From CAZDXB01 sp964509335 (GTDB lineage: Bacteria; Bacteroidota; Ignavibacteria; Kapaibacteriales; UBA2268), in NCBI GenBank assembly GCA_964509335.1, contig CAZDXB010000024.1, positions 1 to 42,387 of the forward strand: a DNA stretch of 42,387 nucleotides, read 5' to 3'. The translations under genes and the position numbers were made by a program. Shown in pieces: positions 7,935 to 16,442 of this stretch (position 1 is its first letter; the number at the start of each line of letters is the position of its first letter). Below the pieces are notes generated by a model. It was given only the letters and a program-made list of their open reading frames with translations, was not told where the DNA came from and made no database searches.

Positions 7935-9176
7935 TTAATCGAGGAAATGCACGAACAATCCGTCGCGCAATTTCGGCTCGAACCAAGTGGATTTCGGCGG
8001 CATAATTTTATCGGCGTCGGCTATGGACATCAGCTCTTCGACCGACGTCGGATACATCGAGAAAGCTAATTTCATTTCGCCGGAATCTACTCTTCTTTCG
8101 AGTTCTTCCAAGCCGCGAATGCCGCCTACGAAGTCGATTCTTTCGCTCGTTCTCGGGTCTTGGATGTCTAATATCGGGTCGAGAACTTCTCTTTGAAGAA
8201 TCGCTACGTCCAATTTTTCGACTGGGTCGGGATTATCAACCAATTCTTTGTTGGCTTCTATCTTATACCATTGACCGTCGAGATACATTCCCACTTCGCC
8301 TTTCTTGTCCGGTTTTACTTTTCCGTCGGCTTTTTCAACGGTAAAGTTCTTCTTTAGTTTTTCGATAAATTCTTTACCGTTCAAGCCGTTTAAGTCTTTG
8401 ACGACGCGATTGTAATCCATTATGTGCAAATGCGAAGACGGGAACAAAACGGAGAGAAAGTAATTATACTCCTCGTCGCCTCTATGGTTCGGATTAGCTT
8501 TTTGTCTTTCTCTTCCCACAATTCCAGCCGCCGCGCTTCTGTGGTGTCCGTCGGCTACGTAGAAATGATTTACTTTGTCTAATCTTCGTTCGATTTTCTC
8601 GATTAATTCGGGGTCTTTGATTAGCCAACTTTGATGACGGACGCCGTCGTCGGCTACGTGGTCGTTCTCCGGCGGATTTGCCGTTACTTTTGCGACTATT
8701 CTATTGATTTCGTCCACGTCCCTGTATGTAAGAAAAATCGGTCCGGTGTGGGCGTTCGTTACTCTCACGTGTTCGCTTCTGTCTTCTTCCTTAGCCTTGC
8801 GGGTTTTCTCGTGTTTCTTGATTACGTCTTCCCAATAGTCGTCAACCGAAGCGCAACCGACCAAGCCGTATTGAGTTCTGTCGCCCATCGTTTGAGCGTA
8901 AATGTATAAATAATTTTCTTTATCCTGAATTAAATATCCTTCGTCGATTAACTTATGTAAATTCTCCTTGCCTTTTTCGTAAACTTTCGGGTCGTATAAA
9001 TCGATTGATGGGTCTAAATCTACTTCAGGCTTGCCTACGTGAAGGAACGATAGCGGGTTGCCTTTTACTCTCTCGCGCGCTTCGTCCGAATTCAAAACGT
9101 CGTAAGGCGGCGCCGCTATTTTTCCGGCGTATTCGGTTTTCGGTCTATATGCTTTGAATGGTTTAAATACTGCCAT
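7935..9176 (-). CDS. DUF1015 family protein (SerA-linked)
   Basis: The 413-residue protein has the hallmarks of DUF1015: an N-terminal FKPFKAYRP...AAPPYDVL stretch, a central FYVADGHHRSAAA motif with adjacent histidines (about residues 215-225), and a C-terminal part with SERIDFVGG. The biochemical role of the family is not established. It is often found beside serine-biosynthesis genes in Bacteroidota, and here it begins 30 nt after the serA stop codon on the same strand, which supports a shared transcript from the serA promoter. A purine-rich ribosome-binding stretch (AAGAGGAAAAAG) precedes the ATG. No signal peptide or membrane segment is seen. Confidence 0.88.
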   Translation of the reverse strand: MAVFKPFKAYRPKTEYAGKIAAPPYDVLNSDEARERVKGNPLSFLHVGKPEVDLDPSIDLYDPKVYEKGKENLHKLIDEGYLIQDKENYLYIYAQTMGDRTQYGLVGCASVDDYWEDVIKKHEKTRKAKEEDRSEHVRVTNAHTGPIFLTYRDVDEINRIVAKVTANPPENDHVADDGVRHQSWLIKDPELIEKIERRLDKVNHFYVADGHHRSAAAGIVGRERQKANPNHRGDEEYNYFLSVLFPSSHLHIMDYNRVVKDLNGLNGKEFIEKLKKNFTVEKADGKVKPDKKGEVGMYLDGQWYKIEANKELVDNPDPVEKLDVAILQREVLDPILDIQDPRTSERIDFVGGIRGLEELERRVDSGEMKLAFSMYPTSVEELMSIADADKIMPPKSTWFEPKLRDGLFVHFLD

Positions 9177-9206
9177 CTTTTTCCTCTTGTATTGTTTTCT
9201 TTAAAA

Positions 9207-10106
9207 TTAAAGTTCGTCCACTATTTTCTGCGCGATTTCCTCGCTAACTCTCACTTGCGCTTCTACCGTAGCCGCGCCGATGTGCGGTGTAACGGATACC
9301 AATGGATGGTCAATTAACGGTTTTTGGTCTTCGCCGGCTGGCTCGGTTTCCCAAACGTCCACGGCGGCTCTGGCTACTTTGCCGTTATTTAAAGCGTCGA
9401 GCAAAGCGCTTTCTTTGACTACTCCGCCTCGGGCGCAGTTAACTAAAACGACGCCGTCTTTCATCTTGGCGAATTCTTCTTCAGCTAAAGTAGGTCCTTG
9501 TTCCTTGATGAAAGGTAAGTGAAGGCTGATAAAGTCGGAGTTTTCTAAAACTTCGTCTTTCGAAACTAGCTTAACGTCCATATCCGATTCTTTTACGAAC
9601 GGGTCGTGAGCGATAACTTTCATACCGAGTCCTAAAGCTCTTTTCGCCACGTGTCTGCCGATATTTCCGATTCCGATAAGTCCTAAAGTCTTGGCGGTTA
9701 CTTCTAAACCTTTTTTGTAGTCTTTTTTGGGCCAAGCGCCTTCCATCATTTCCTTTTTACTTCTTTGAATGAATCTGCAGACAGCCAACATATGGGCTAT
9801 TGTTAATTCGGCTACGGACATAGCAGAAGCGCCGGGCGTGTTCAAAACTTTAATTCCTTTTTCTTTGGCGTAGTCGGTGTCGATGTTGTCTAATCCTACG
9901 CCGCCGCGAGCGATTATTTTCAAGTCGCCGGCGTCGATGATTTCTTTCGTTACTTTCGTCGCCGACCTAACAATTATTACGTCGAATTCTTTTATTTTTT
10001 CCAATAATTCGTCTTGGGAATATTTGTGAATAGTTACCTCGTGTCCGGCTTTCTTCAGTATTTCTTCTCCTCCCTTTTGAATTCCGTCGTTTGCTAAGAT
10101 TTTCAT
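9207..10106 (-). CDS. serA: D-3-phosphoglycerate dehydrogenase, short form (SerA-like)
   Basis: NAD-dependent D-2-hydroxyacid dehydrogenase predicted to oxidise 3-phosphoglycerate, the first step of serine synthesis. The Rossmann motif GIGNIG (Gly145, Gly147, Gly150) and the catalytic triad Arg226 (NCARGG), Glu255 (WETEP) and His275 (PHIGAAT) are present. The 299-residue protein has no C-terminal ACT domain, so serine feedback through such a domain is not expected. I chose the start at 10106, not an upstream in-frame ATG at 10166, because an AGGAG ribosome-binding site lies just ahead of it and the protein then begins at the conserved beta-strand MKILAND. The upstream promoter at 10164-10194 would exclude the longer start. 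Another D-hydroxyacid substrate is possible. Confidence 0.88.
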   Translation of the reverse strand: MKILANDGIQKGGEEILKKAGHEVTIHKYSQDELLEKIKEFDVIIVRSATKVTKEIIDAGDLKIIARGGVGLDNIDTDYAKEKGIKVLNTPGASAMSVAELTIAHMLAVCRFIQRSKKEMMEGAWPKKDYKKGLEVTAKTLGLIGIGNIGRHVAKRALGLGMKVIAHDPFVKESDMDVKLVSKDEVLENSDFISLHLPFIKEQGPTLAEEEFAKMKDGVVLVNCARGGVVKESALLDALNNGKVARAAVDVWETEPAGEDQKPLIDHPLVSVTPHIGAATVEAQVRVSEEIAQKIVDEL

Positions 10107-10163
10107 AACTTCTCCTTTTTTATTATTAAACGAATAATTATATATTTCAAAAAATACAGAATA

Positions 10164-10194
10164 CAAAAATAATTAAATTAATCGTCGCTCCAAA
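10164..10194 (-). promoter_or_regulatory. Bacteroidota-type promoter for serA-DUF1015
   Basis: Read on the minus strand, a TTTG box (10191-10194) is followed after 19 nt by TATTTTTG (10164-10171). This matches the known Bacteroidota primary-sigma consensus TTTG / TAnnTTTG with its 17-23 nt spacer. Transcription would begin near 10157, about 50 nt ahead of the serA start codon. Confidence 0.65.
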
Positions 10195-10336
10195 GTGATT
10201 TTAGGGAAACTTTCTACGTAAATATAAAAGGAAAAGCGCGTTCTTATGATTGAAAAAAATGAGCGTTGCGTTCGAAATTTTACAGTCCGTCAGAACGCCG
10301 CTCAGTGCGAAATTCCAATTTCAGAGTGAGGTTAAT

Positions 10337-10362
10337 TAGGGGTTGAAAATTTTCAACCCCTA
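10337..10362. repeat. Perfect 26-bp palindrome, TAGGGG family
   Basis: The sequence equals its own reverse complement from end to end (TAGGGGTTGAAAA and its mirror). It shares the TAGGGG / CCCCTA outer arms with the hairpins at 7725 and 16630 but has different inner arms. It sits mid-way between two divergent promoters, so it could be a dispersed repeat, a regulator-binding site, or both. Confidence 0.7.
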
Positions 10363-10457
10363 CAATACAAAACGATTCAAATACCAATAAAGAACAAACC
10401 GACTCCGAAAAAACTTAACGCCGCCTAAAAACATTTTTCGACAATGTATAAATGCGT

Positions 10458-10488
10458 TTTGATATATATCCAAAAAGAGATAATTTTG
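10458..10488 (+). promoter_or_regulatory. Bacteroidota-type promoter for ridA
   Basis: TTTG at 10458-10461 is followed after 19 nt by TAATTTTG at 10481-10488, an exact match to the Bacteroidota TTTG / TAnnTTTG consensus. Transcription would start near 10495, leaving a leader of about 30 nt before the ridA ATG at 10526, with a GGAG ribosome-binding site about 8 nt ahead of it. Confidence 0.65.
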
Positions 10489-10525
10489 AATTTGTTATAG
10501 TTTAGTAATATTATGGAGATTCGAT

Positions 10526-10903
10526 ATGAAGACGGAAGTGAAAACGGATAAAGCTCCCGCGCCGATAGGACCTTACAGTCAAGCGATAAAAACTTCGAGC
10601 GGGCTAATCTTTCTTTCCGGGCAGATTCCTTTTAGTCCGGAGGGAGAGTTGGCGGGCGACGATATAAAATCGCAGACTAAACGAGTTTTTGAAAATATAA
10701 AGGTTGTGTTGGAAGAAGCCGGTTGCGGTTTTGAGAACGTCGTTAAAACGACTGTTTTCTTGAAGAATATGGACGACTTCGCGGCTATGAACGAAGTTTA
10801 CGCCGAATACTTCGGCGAGACGCCGCCGGCGAGGTCGGCTATTCAGGCGGCGAAACTGCCCAAGGACGTTCTAGTAGAGATTGAGACTATCGCCGAATTA
10901 TAA
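10526..10903 (+). CDS. ridA: RidA family enamine/imine deaminase
   Basis: Hydrolyses reactive 2-aminoacrylate and related enamine/imine by-products of PLP enzymes, releasing ammonia; works as a cytoplasmic trimer. The 125-residue length is standard. Family motifs visible are APAPIGPYSQAI at the N-terminus, FLSGQIP, and the C-terminal PPARSAIQAAKLPKDVLVEIE, which holds the active-site arginine (Arg103) and glutamate (Glu118/120). The gene stands alone with its own promoter. The divergent serA may be a meaningful neighbour because serine dehydration is the classic source of 2-aminoacrylate, but that link is inference. Confidence 0.93.
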   Translation: MKTEVKTDKAPAPIGPYSQAIKTSSGLIFLSGQIPFSPEGELAGDDIKSQTKRVFENIKVVLEEAGCGFENVVKTTVFLKNMDDFAAMNEVYAEYFGETPPARSAIQAAKLPKDVLVEIETIAEL

Positions 10904-11082
10904 AAGATACGGGCGGGACGACTTTAATTATTGTCTATGAATATAAAATTTTCATTATTTTTTATTTGTAGGAAAAAAATTTGTATTTTGTCTGATTAGA
11001 TTTAATAATTTGGCGGAAAAAATAGAGTTCGTCGAAAGAATATGGTAAACGTTCTTTATTAAGAAATTGAGGAGTAAGCGGA

Positions 11083-12870
11083 ATGCCGCATATAATAATC
11101 GACGGCAAGCGAGTTGAGACAAAGTCCGGCAAAACGGTAATAGAAGCCGCGTACGAAAACGGGGTGGAAATTCCTCATTTTTGTTGGCATCCCGAGCTTT
11201 CCGTTTCTGGCAACTGTCGTATGTGTCTGGTGGAAGTGGGTATGCCCAAAAAATTGCCCGACGGAAGTTTTGAAACCGACGATAAAGGCGAGCCGGTTGT
11301 GAATTTTATACCCAAACTGCAAATTGCTTGCGCTACTCAAGTTACCGACGGTATGCAAGTTAAGACGAATACGGACAAAGTCAACGAAGCTCGCGAAGCC
11401 GTGATGGAGTTTCTGCTTGTCAACCATCCGCTCGACTGCCCTATATGCGACGAAGCGGGCGAGTGCAAACTTCAAGAGTACGCTTACAAGCATTCCAGAG
11501 GTTACAGCCGCTTTATTGAAGAAAAAATTAAACGCGACAAGAGAGTCGAATGGGGACCGAACGTTATGTTCGACGCCGAGAGGTGCATACATTGCTCCAG
11601 ATGCATTAGATACGCGAAAGAAATCGCCGGACAGGACATTTTGACTTTTGTTAACAGAGGCGATAAAGTATATATTGAAGTCGAAAAGGATAAAGAGTTC
11701 GACAATTCCTATTCTATGAACGTTATTGAGCTTTGCCCAGTCGGAGCGTTGACAAGCCGCGATTTCAGATTCGAGTCGAGGGTTTGGGATATGAGCTTTA
11801 ACGAGTCGATATGTCCCGGATGTTCGCGCGGTTGCAATATGAAAATCGGCGTAAGGAACAATGAAATTCTGCGCTTAGAGCCGGCGACAAATCCATACGT
11901 AAATAATTATTGGCTATGCGATTACGGTAGATTAAGCCAATACAAGTTTGTAAACGAAAATAGAATTACGACTCCGTTTATTAAAAAGTCGGACGACGAA
12001 AGAGAAAATGTAGAATGGGAAAAGGCTTATCGAGAAACAGCCGAGGTATTAAAGAAATACAAAGCGAAGGAAATAATGTTTCTCGGTTCGGCGAAAGCTA
12101 CTTGCGAGGATAATTATCTTTTACAGGAATTAGCCAAAAAGATAATAAAGACTCAAAACGTCGATTTGTTTGAACATATAGACGAGACTTTTGGAGACGA
12201 TTTCTTGAAGACCAACGACAAAACTCCCAATTACGCGGGAGCCTTGGAAGTTGGAGTAAAGCCCGGAGAACGGAGCGTGAAATCGCTCGACTTAGCCGAG
12301 GCGATTAAATATGGCAAAATAAAAGTTCTTTACGTTATGGACGACGAGCTTGAGGATTATCCCGTTATAATCGACGAGGCTGATAATCTCGACTGTCTGA
12401 TTGTTCACGCCCATAACGATTCTTTAATAGCCAAGAAAGCCGATATTGTTTTAGCTTCGTCAACCTACGCTGAAGTTGAAGGAACATACGTCAACGCCGA
12501 CAAAAGAGCGCAACATTTTAAACCGGCTTTGACGACCGCTGAAAATCTTAGATTTATGGGCTTGAAGATGAGCCGACTGGATAAATTTGGAGCGGACAAC
12601 GACAGATGGACGCAACACGAATTGCGACTTTGCCGCCCGAATTGGAAAATTGTGCGAGCTATAGCGAAGCAATTGGGAGCCAATTGGAATTTTAAAACGG
12701 TGAAGGACGTTTTCGCCGAAATCGCCAAGCAGGTTCCCGCTTTTAAAAATATGGATTATCGATTGCTCGACGAATATCAGGGATTGAAGTTGAACGAAGC
12801 GGAGAAGCCGGACAAGAAAACCGTTAATTACGATTCGCACTCAATGAAACCGCAATCGGGAATTTTTTAA
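11083..12870 (+). CDS. nuoG: NADH-quinone oxidoreductase subunit G (NuoG)
   Basis: Iron-sulfur subunit of the peripheral arm of respiratory complex I. Clusters visible in order are a plant-type [2Fe-2S] site (Cys34, Cys45, Cys48, Cys83), a His-Cys [4Fe-4S] site (His115, Cys119, Cys122, Cys128), a [4Fe-4S] site (Cys168, Cys171, Cys174, Cys218), and the extra N7-like cysteines in CPGCSRGC plus Cys279. A truncated molybdopterin-oxidoreductase-like domain fills the C-terminal half. At 595 residues it is much shorter than the roughly 900-residue E. coli protein. An AGGAG site precedes the ATG by 9 nt. nuoH follows after 28 nt. ridA, not nuoE or nuoF, lies upstream. Confidence 0.94.
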   Translation: MPHIIIDGKRVETKSGKTVIEAAYENGVEIPHFCWHPELSVSGNCRMCLVEVGMPKKLPDGSFETDDKGEPVVNFIPKLQIACATQVTDGMQVKTNTDKVNEAREAVMEFLLVNHPLDCPICDEAGECKLQEYAYKHSRGYSRFIEEKIKRDKRVEWGPNVMFDAERCIHCSRCIRYAKEIAGQDILTFVNRGDKVYIEVEKDKEFDNSYSMNVIELCPVGALTSRDFRFESRVWDMSFNESICPGCSRGCNMKIGVRNNEILRLEPATNPYVNNYWLCDYGRLSQYKFVNENRITTPFIKKSDDERENVEWEKAYRETAEVLKKYKAKEIMFLGSAKATCEDNYLLQELAKKIIKTQNVDLFEHIDETFGDDFLKTNDKTPNYAGALEVGVKPGERSVKSLDLAEAIKYGKIKVLYVMDDELEDYPVIIDEADNLDCLIVHAHNDSLIAKKADIVLASSTYAEVEGTYVNADKRAQHFKPALTTAENLRFMGLKMSRLDKFGADNDRWTQHELRLCRPNWKIVRAIAKQLGANWNFKTVKDVFAEIAKQVPAFKNMDYRLLDEYQGLKLNEAEKPDKKTVNYDSHSMKPQSGIF

Positions 12871-12898
12871 GATTATTTTTAATATAAGATTATAAATT

Positions 12899-13951
12899 AT
12901 GGATGGAATTGGTTGGTTACTTCTGGAATTCGCGGTTAAGATAACTTTCGTTATCACTTTCATTTTGATGTCCGCCGCGGCTCTCGTTTATATGGAAAGG
13001 AGAGTTTCGGCTTTCATTCAAAATCGAATAGGACCGAACAGGACTGGTCCATTTGGGGTGTTGCAGCCTTTTGCCGACGTTTTGAAGCTCTTTATGAAGG
13101 AGGATTTCTCGCCCGAAGCGGCGGATAATACAATCCATAGGTTGGCGCCTATAATCACCCTCGGAGTCGCCGTTTCGGTTTTTGCCGTTATTCCTTTCGC
13201 TCATTATATAACGATTGGAGAAGGGGAGAGCGCCAGAACTATTTATATGGGATTGGCGCCTAACGTTAATATTGGAATTTTGTATATATTAGCGATGACC
13301 TCCGTCGGCGTTTACGGCATTACCTTGGCGGGCTGGTCTTCAAATAGTAAATATTCGCTCCTCGGCGGTTTGCGCTCTTCGGCGCAGATGATTTCTTACG
13401 AGCTGTCGATGGGGCTATCGGTAATGGGCGTCATTATCGTTTGCGAATCGTTTACTTTGAACGATATTATCCTTCATCAAGCGAATTGGAATTGGAACGT
13501 TTTTCTGCAGCCGGTCGGGTTTATAATATTCCTGACTTCCGCTTTCGCGGAAACTAACAGGCATCCTTTTGATTTGCCGGAAGCGGAGCCGGAACTGGTA
13601 GCCGGTTATAACACCGAATACACAGGAATGAAATTCGGAATGTTCTTCTTGGCGGAATACGCTAATATGGCTGTTTCGGCTATTTTGATTTCCTTGCTTT
13701 ATTTCGGCGGCTGGCATCTTCCGTTCCCAGCCGAATGGCTTGGTTTGGAAGCCGGTTCGGTTTGGTTGGCGCTGGCTCAGTTTATAGTGTTCTTTATTAA
13801 ATTAAACATTTTAACTTTCTTTTTCGTTTGGGTGCGATGGTCGCTGCCGAGGTTCCGTTACGACCAACTTATGAACTTGGGGTGGAAAGTCCTGTTGCCG
13901 CTGGCTCTTATAAACGTTATGGTTACCGCGGCGATTAAATATATATTTTAA
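12899..13951 (+). CDS. nuoH: NADH-quinone oxidoreductase subunit H (NuoH)
   Basis: Membrane subunit at the junction of the two arms of complex I, forming part of the quinone-binding chamber. The 350-residue protein has about eight hydrophobic helices and the conserved NuoH segments YMERRVSAFIQNRIGPNR, GVLQPFADVLKLF, ETNRHPFDLPEAEPELVAGY and FFLAEYANM. It lies between nuoG and nuoI, the usual order, and is separated from nuoI by 33 nt. Confidence 0.97.
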   Translation: MDGIGWLLLEFAVKITFVITFILMSAAALVYMERRVSAFIQNRIGPNRTGPFGVLQPFADVLKLFMKEDFSPEAADNTIHRLAPIITLGVAVSVFAVIPFAHYITIGEGESARTIYMGLAPNVNIGILYILAMTSVGVYGITLAGWSSNSKYSLLGGLRSSAQMISYELSMGLSVMGVIIVCESFTLNDIILHQANWNWNVFLQPVGFIIFLTSAFAETNRHPFDLPEAEPELVAGYNTEYTGMKFGMFFLAEYANMAVSAILISLLYFGGWHLPFPAEWLGLEAGSVWLALAQFIVFFIKLNILTFFFVWVRWSLPRFRYDQLMNLGWKVLLPLALINVMVTAAIKYIF

Positions 13952-13984
13952 CTTATGAGGAATAAACCGAAGGGTATAAAATAA

Positions 13985-14482
13985 ATGAACAGAAAAGAAA
14001 ATTCCGAAGCCCAAAGAATGACGTTCTGGGAGAAGCTTTATCTTCCGGAAATTGCCCGCGGATTAGGTATTTCTTTTCGGCAGATGTTCAAGCCGAAATT
14101 CACGCGACAGTATCCCGAAGAAAGATTCGAGCCGCAAGGCTCTTACCGCGGCAGACCCGTGTTAGTCGAGGAAGAGTTCGGCGAGCGTTGCGTCGCTTGC
14201 GGATTATGCTCTAGAGTTTGTCCAGCTATAGCTATAGAAGTTCAAGCCGACGAGACCGAGAAAGAAAAAGAAAGATACCCCGTCAAATTCGAAATAAATA
14301 TGCTTCGCTGCATCTTTTGCGGTTTTTGCGAAGAAGTATGCCCCGAAGAAGCTATCGTAATGAGTAAAGATTACGACATTGTCTTTGCCAGTCAGGAAGA
14401 GGCTATATTAGGCAAAGATAAACTATTAGTTCCAATCTCAAAACTACAAGATAGATTAGAGTTTCTTAGATTATTCAAATAA
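13985..14482 (+). CDS. nuoI: NADH-quinone oxidoreductase subunit I (NuoI)
   Basis: Ferredoxin-like subunit carrying clusters N6a and N6b of complex I, relaying electrons towards the quinone site. Two complete [4Fe-4S] motifs are present: Cys69, Cys72, Cys75 with Cys79, and Cys109, Cys112, Cys115 with Cys119; the outer cysteine of each set belongs to the other cluster, as usual. The 165-residue length is normal. It is the last nuo gene of this cluster; nuoJ-N do not follow. Next comes an unrelated lipoprotein peptidase after 127 nt. Confidence 0.95.
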   Translation: MNRKENSEAQRMTFWEKLYLPEIARGLGISFRQMFKPKFTRQYPEERFEPQGSYRGRPVLVEEEFGERCVACGLCSRVCPAIAIEVQADETEKEKERYPVKFEINMLRCIFCGFCEEVCPEEAIVMSKDYDIVFASQEEAILGKDKLLVPISKLQDRLEFLRLFK

Positions 14483-14609
14483 AAGCTAATTACAATTAAT
14501 AATGAGCCGAAAAGTTCAAGAGTTGAGCTTATAGAATTTACTTTTTATGAATAAAAAAGTAAAAACGAAACGAATTAGATATTATTAAATATATAACGAG
14601 GAATAAGTT

Positions 14610-16415
14610 ATGAAGAAGTTTTACGTTTTTTTGTTAATCGCGTCAATATCGGTAGCTTTATTTCTCGCTCAATGCGGGAAGCAAGAAACTGAGGAAGTAA
14701 GTAAGGAGGAAGTTCAAAAAATGGAGCAAAAATTCAAAAATTTCGCGGATTCGGTAGAAGGATTAGTGAGCGACGCTTATACAAACGCCGCTTCGGCTTT
14801 TTGGGTAGCCGCCAACAGCGGAGAAAAGGAAGATTTCGATAAGAGCGCCGAACTGGAGATGGAGTTGAACAAAATTTTAGCCGACAGGGAAATCTTCGCT
14901 AAACTTAAAAAGTTCAAGGAATCTAATCTGATAAGAGACAATTTGCTCTCTAGGCATTTGAAGGTAATGTATAACGCTTTTCTCGGCAATCAAATCGATA
15001 CTACAATGCTGGAAAAGATGACAAATCTCCAGTCCGAAATTTCGCAAAAATTCCAAACGTATCGAGCCGAAGTTGACGGTAAAGAATATACTGATAACGA
15101 GGTTGAGGAAGCTTTGAGGACTTGCAAGGATTCGGAAAAATTGGAAAAAGTATGGAAAGCGCATAAGGATATTGGACCGGTGGTAGCCGAGGATATTATT
15201 AAATTAGTAAAGCTGAGAAATAAAGCGGCTAAGGATTTAGGATTCGACAATTATCATCAAATGAGCTTAACTTTAAGCGAACAAGACCCGGAGAATATCG
15301 AGAAGCTATTCGACGAGTTAGATAAATTGACAAAGAAAGCCTACGGCGATTTAAAGAAAACTATCGATGAAAAAATAGCGGAAAAATGCGGAGAGAAAAT
15401 CGAAGATTTACAGCCTTGGCATTATCAAAATAGATATTTTCAGGAAGCTCCGAAAATTTACGAATTGGACTTGGACAAGTATTATGAAGGGAAAGATATC
15501 GAGCAAATAACGAAAGACTATTACGCGAGCATAGGAATGACGATAGACACTATGGTAGCGCGTAGCGATTTATACGAAAGGGAAGGAAAGAACCAGCACG
15601 CTTTCTGCACTGATATTGATATAAAAGGCAAGGAAATCCGCATACTTTGCAATATTAAAGACAACGCTAGTTGGATGAACACGATGTTGCACGAGTTCGG
15701 ACACGGGGTGTATTTCAAATATATCGACGACGACCTGCCTTGGTTCCTTTCGCAGCCGGCTCATATATTTACTACCGAAGCGATAGCAATGTTGTTCGGC
15801 AGATTTTATTCCAACGCTCAATGGATGAAAGATATGCTGAAAATATCCGACGAGGACAAAGAGAAAATCGCCGACGTCGGAAAGAAGATTCTAAGATTGG
15901 AGCAGTTGGTATTTAGCAGATGGTCGCAAGTTATGTATAGATTCGAGAAGAGTTTGTATGAAAATCCCGACCAAGATTTAAATAAGTTGTGGTGGGATTT
16001 AGTCGAGGAATATCAATTAGTCGAAAAGCCGGAGGGAAGAGATATGCCTGATTGGGCGACCAAAACGCATATAGCTTCGAGCCCTTGTTATTATCATAAT
16101 TATTTATTGGGCGAACTTTTGGCGTCGCAACTGTATATGTATATCAAAACAGATATAATAGGCGCGCCTAAAGATAAGCAGGTAAGTTTTTACGACAATA
16201 AAAAAGTAGGCGGCTACCTGATAGAACAAGTCTTCGCTCCGGGAGCGAGATATTACTGGAACGATATGATAAATAGAGCCACTGGAGAGAAGCTTACGCC
16301 GAAATATTACGCCGAGCAATTCGAGTGCGTCGCTCCGAAAGAAGAAGACGGCGGAAGCAAAGGAGAAGAGGCGCTGATTATTAAGTCGAAACAAAATCCT
16401 TCGGGATTGCAGTAG
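14610..16415 (+). CDS. Lipoprotein zinc metallopeptidase, M2/M3-like (gluzincin)
   Basis: The N-terminus is a lipoprotein signal peptide ending in LFLAQC (lipobox, Cys22 as the likely lipidated residue), so the protein is predicted to be anchored in the envelope. The catalytic site is HEFGH (His361, Glu362, His365), with the third zinc ligand Glu390 in TTEAIAM. Spacing of 25 residues from the second histidine is as in M3 peptidases, while the overall helical architecture and the LQPWHYQNRYFQEAP segment recall bacterial proteins annotated as M2 (angiotensin-converting-enzyme-like). A peptidyl-dipeptidase or oligopeptidase role is likely; the substrate is unknown. Length is 601 residues. AGGA precedes the ATG. 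It is expressed separately from nuoI or as a distal gene. Confidence 0.82.
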   Translation: MKKFYVFLLIASISVALFLAQCGKQETEEVSKEEVQKMEQKFKNFADSVEGLVSDAYTNAASAFWVAANSGEKEDFDKSAELEMELNKILADREIFAKLKKFKESNLIRDNLLSRHLKVMYNAFLGNQIDTTMLEKMTNLQSEISQKFQTYRAEVDGKEYTDNEVEEALRTCKDSEKLEKVWKAHKDIGPVVAEDIIKLVKLRNKAAKDLGFDNYHQMSLTLSEQDPENIEKLFDELDKLTKKAYGDLKKTIDEKIAEKCGEKIEDLQPWHYQNRYFQEAPKIYELDLDKYYEGKDIEQITKDYYASIGMTIDTMVARSDLYEREGKNQHAFCTDIDIKGKEIRILCNIKDNASWMNTMLHEFGHGVYFKYIDDDLPWFLSQPAHIFTTEAIAMLFGRFYSNAQWMKDMLKISDEDKEKIADVGKKILRLEQLVFSRWSQVMYRFEKSLYENPDQDLNKLWWDLVEEYQLVEKPEGRDMPDWATKTHIASSPCYYHNYLLGELLASQLYMYIKTDIIGAPKDKQVSFYDNKKVGGYLIEQVFAPGARYYWNDMINRATGEKLTPKYYAEQFECVAPKEEDGGSKGEEALIIKSKQNPSGLQ

Positions 16416-16442
16416 CGGCTTCGCCAAGATTTATTTTGTCCT

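Larger units (their letters stand above)
10107..10525. other. Divergent serA-ridA intergenic region
   Basis: This 419-nt AT-rich gap has no credible gene. It holds a minus-strand promoter for serA (10164-10194), a plus-strand promoter for ridA (10458-10488), and a perfect 26-bp palindrome (10337-10362) between them. The rest shows nothing I can assign. Confidence 0.75.

Noticed and set aside
7784..8005. Small open frames on both strands over the twin-hairpin element
   Set aside because: They are made largely from the repeat and overlap the 3' end of the DUF1015 gene; no ribosome-binding site or recognisable protein.
10965..11012. Possible promoter boxes ahead of nuoG (TTTG, TATTTTG, TAATTTG)
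   Set aside because: The -7-like boxes are one base short of TAnnTTTG and the spacers are only about 15 nt, so the match is not convincing.
14537..14563. A 10-bp AT-only hairpin after nuoI
   Set aside because: The stem is all A/T except one pair and there is no T-run; too weak to call a terminator in AT-rich DNA.
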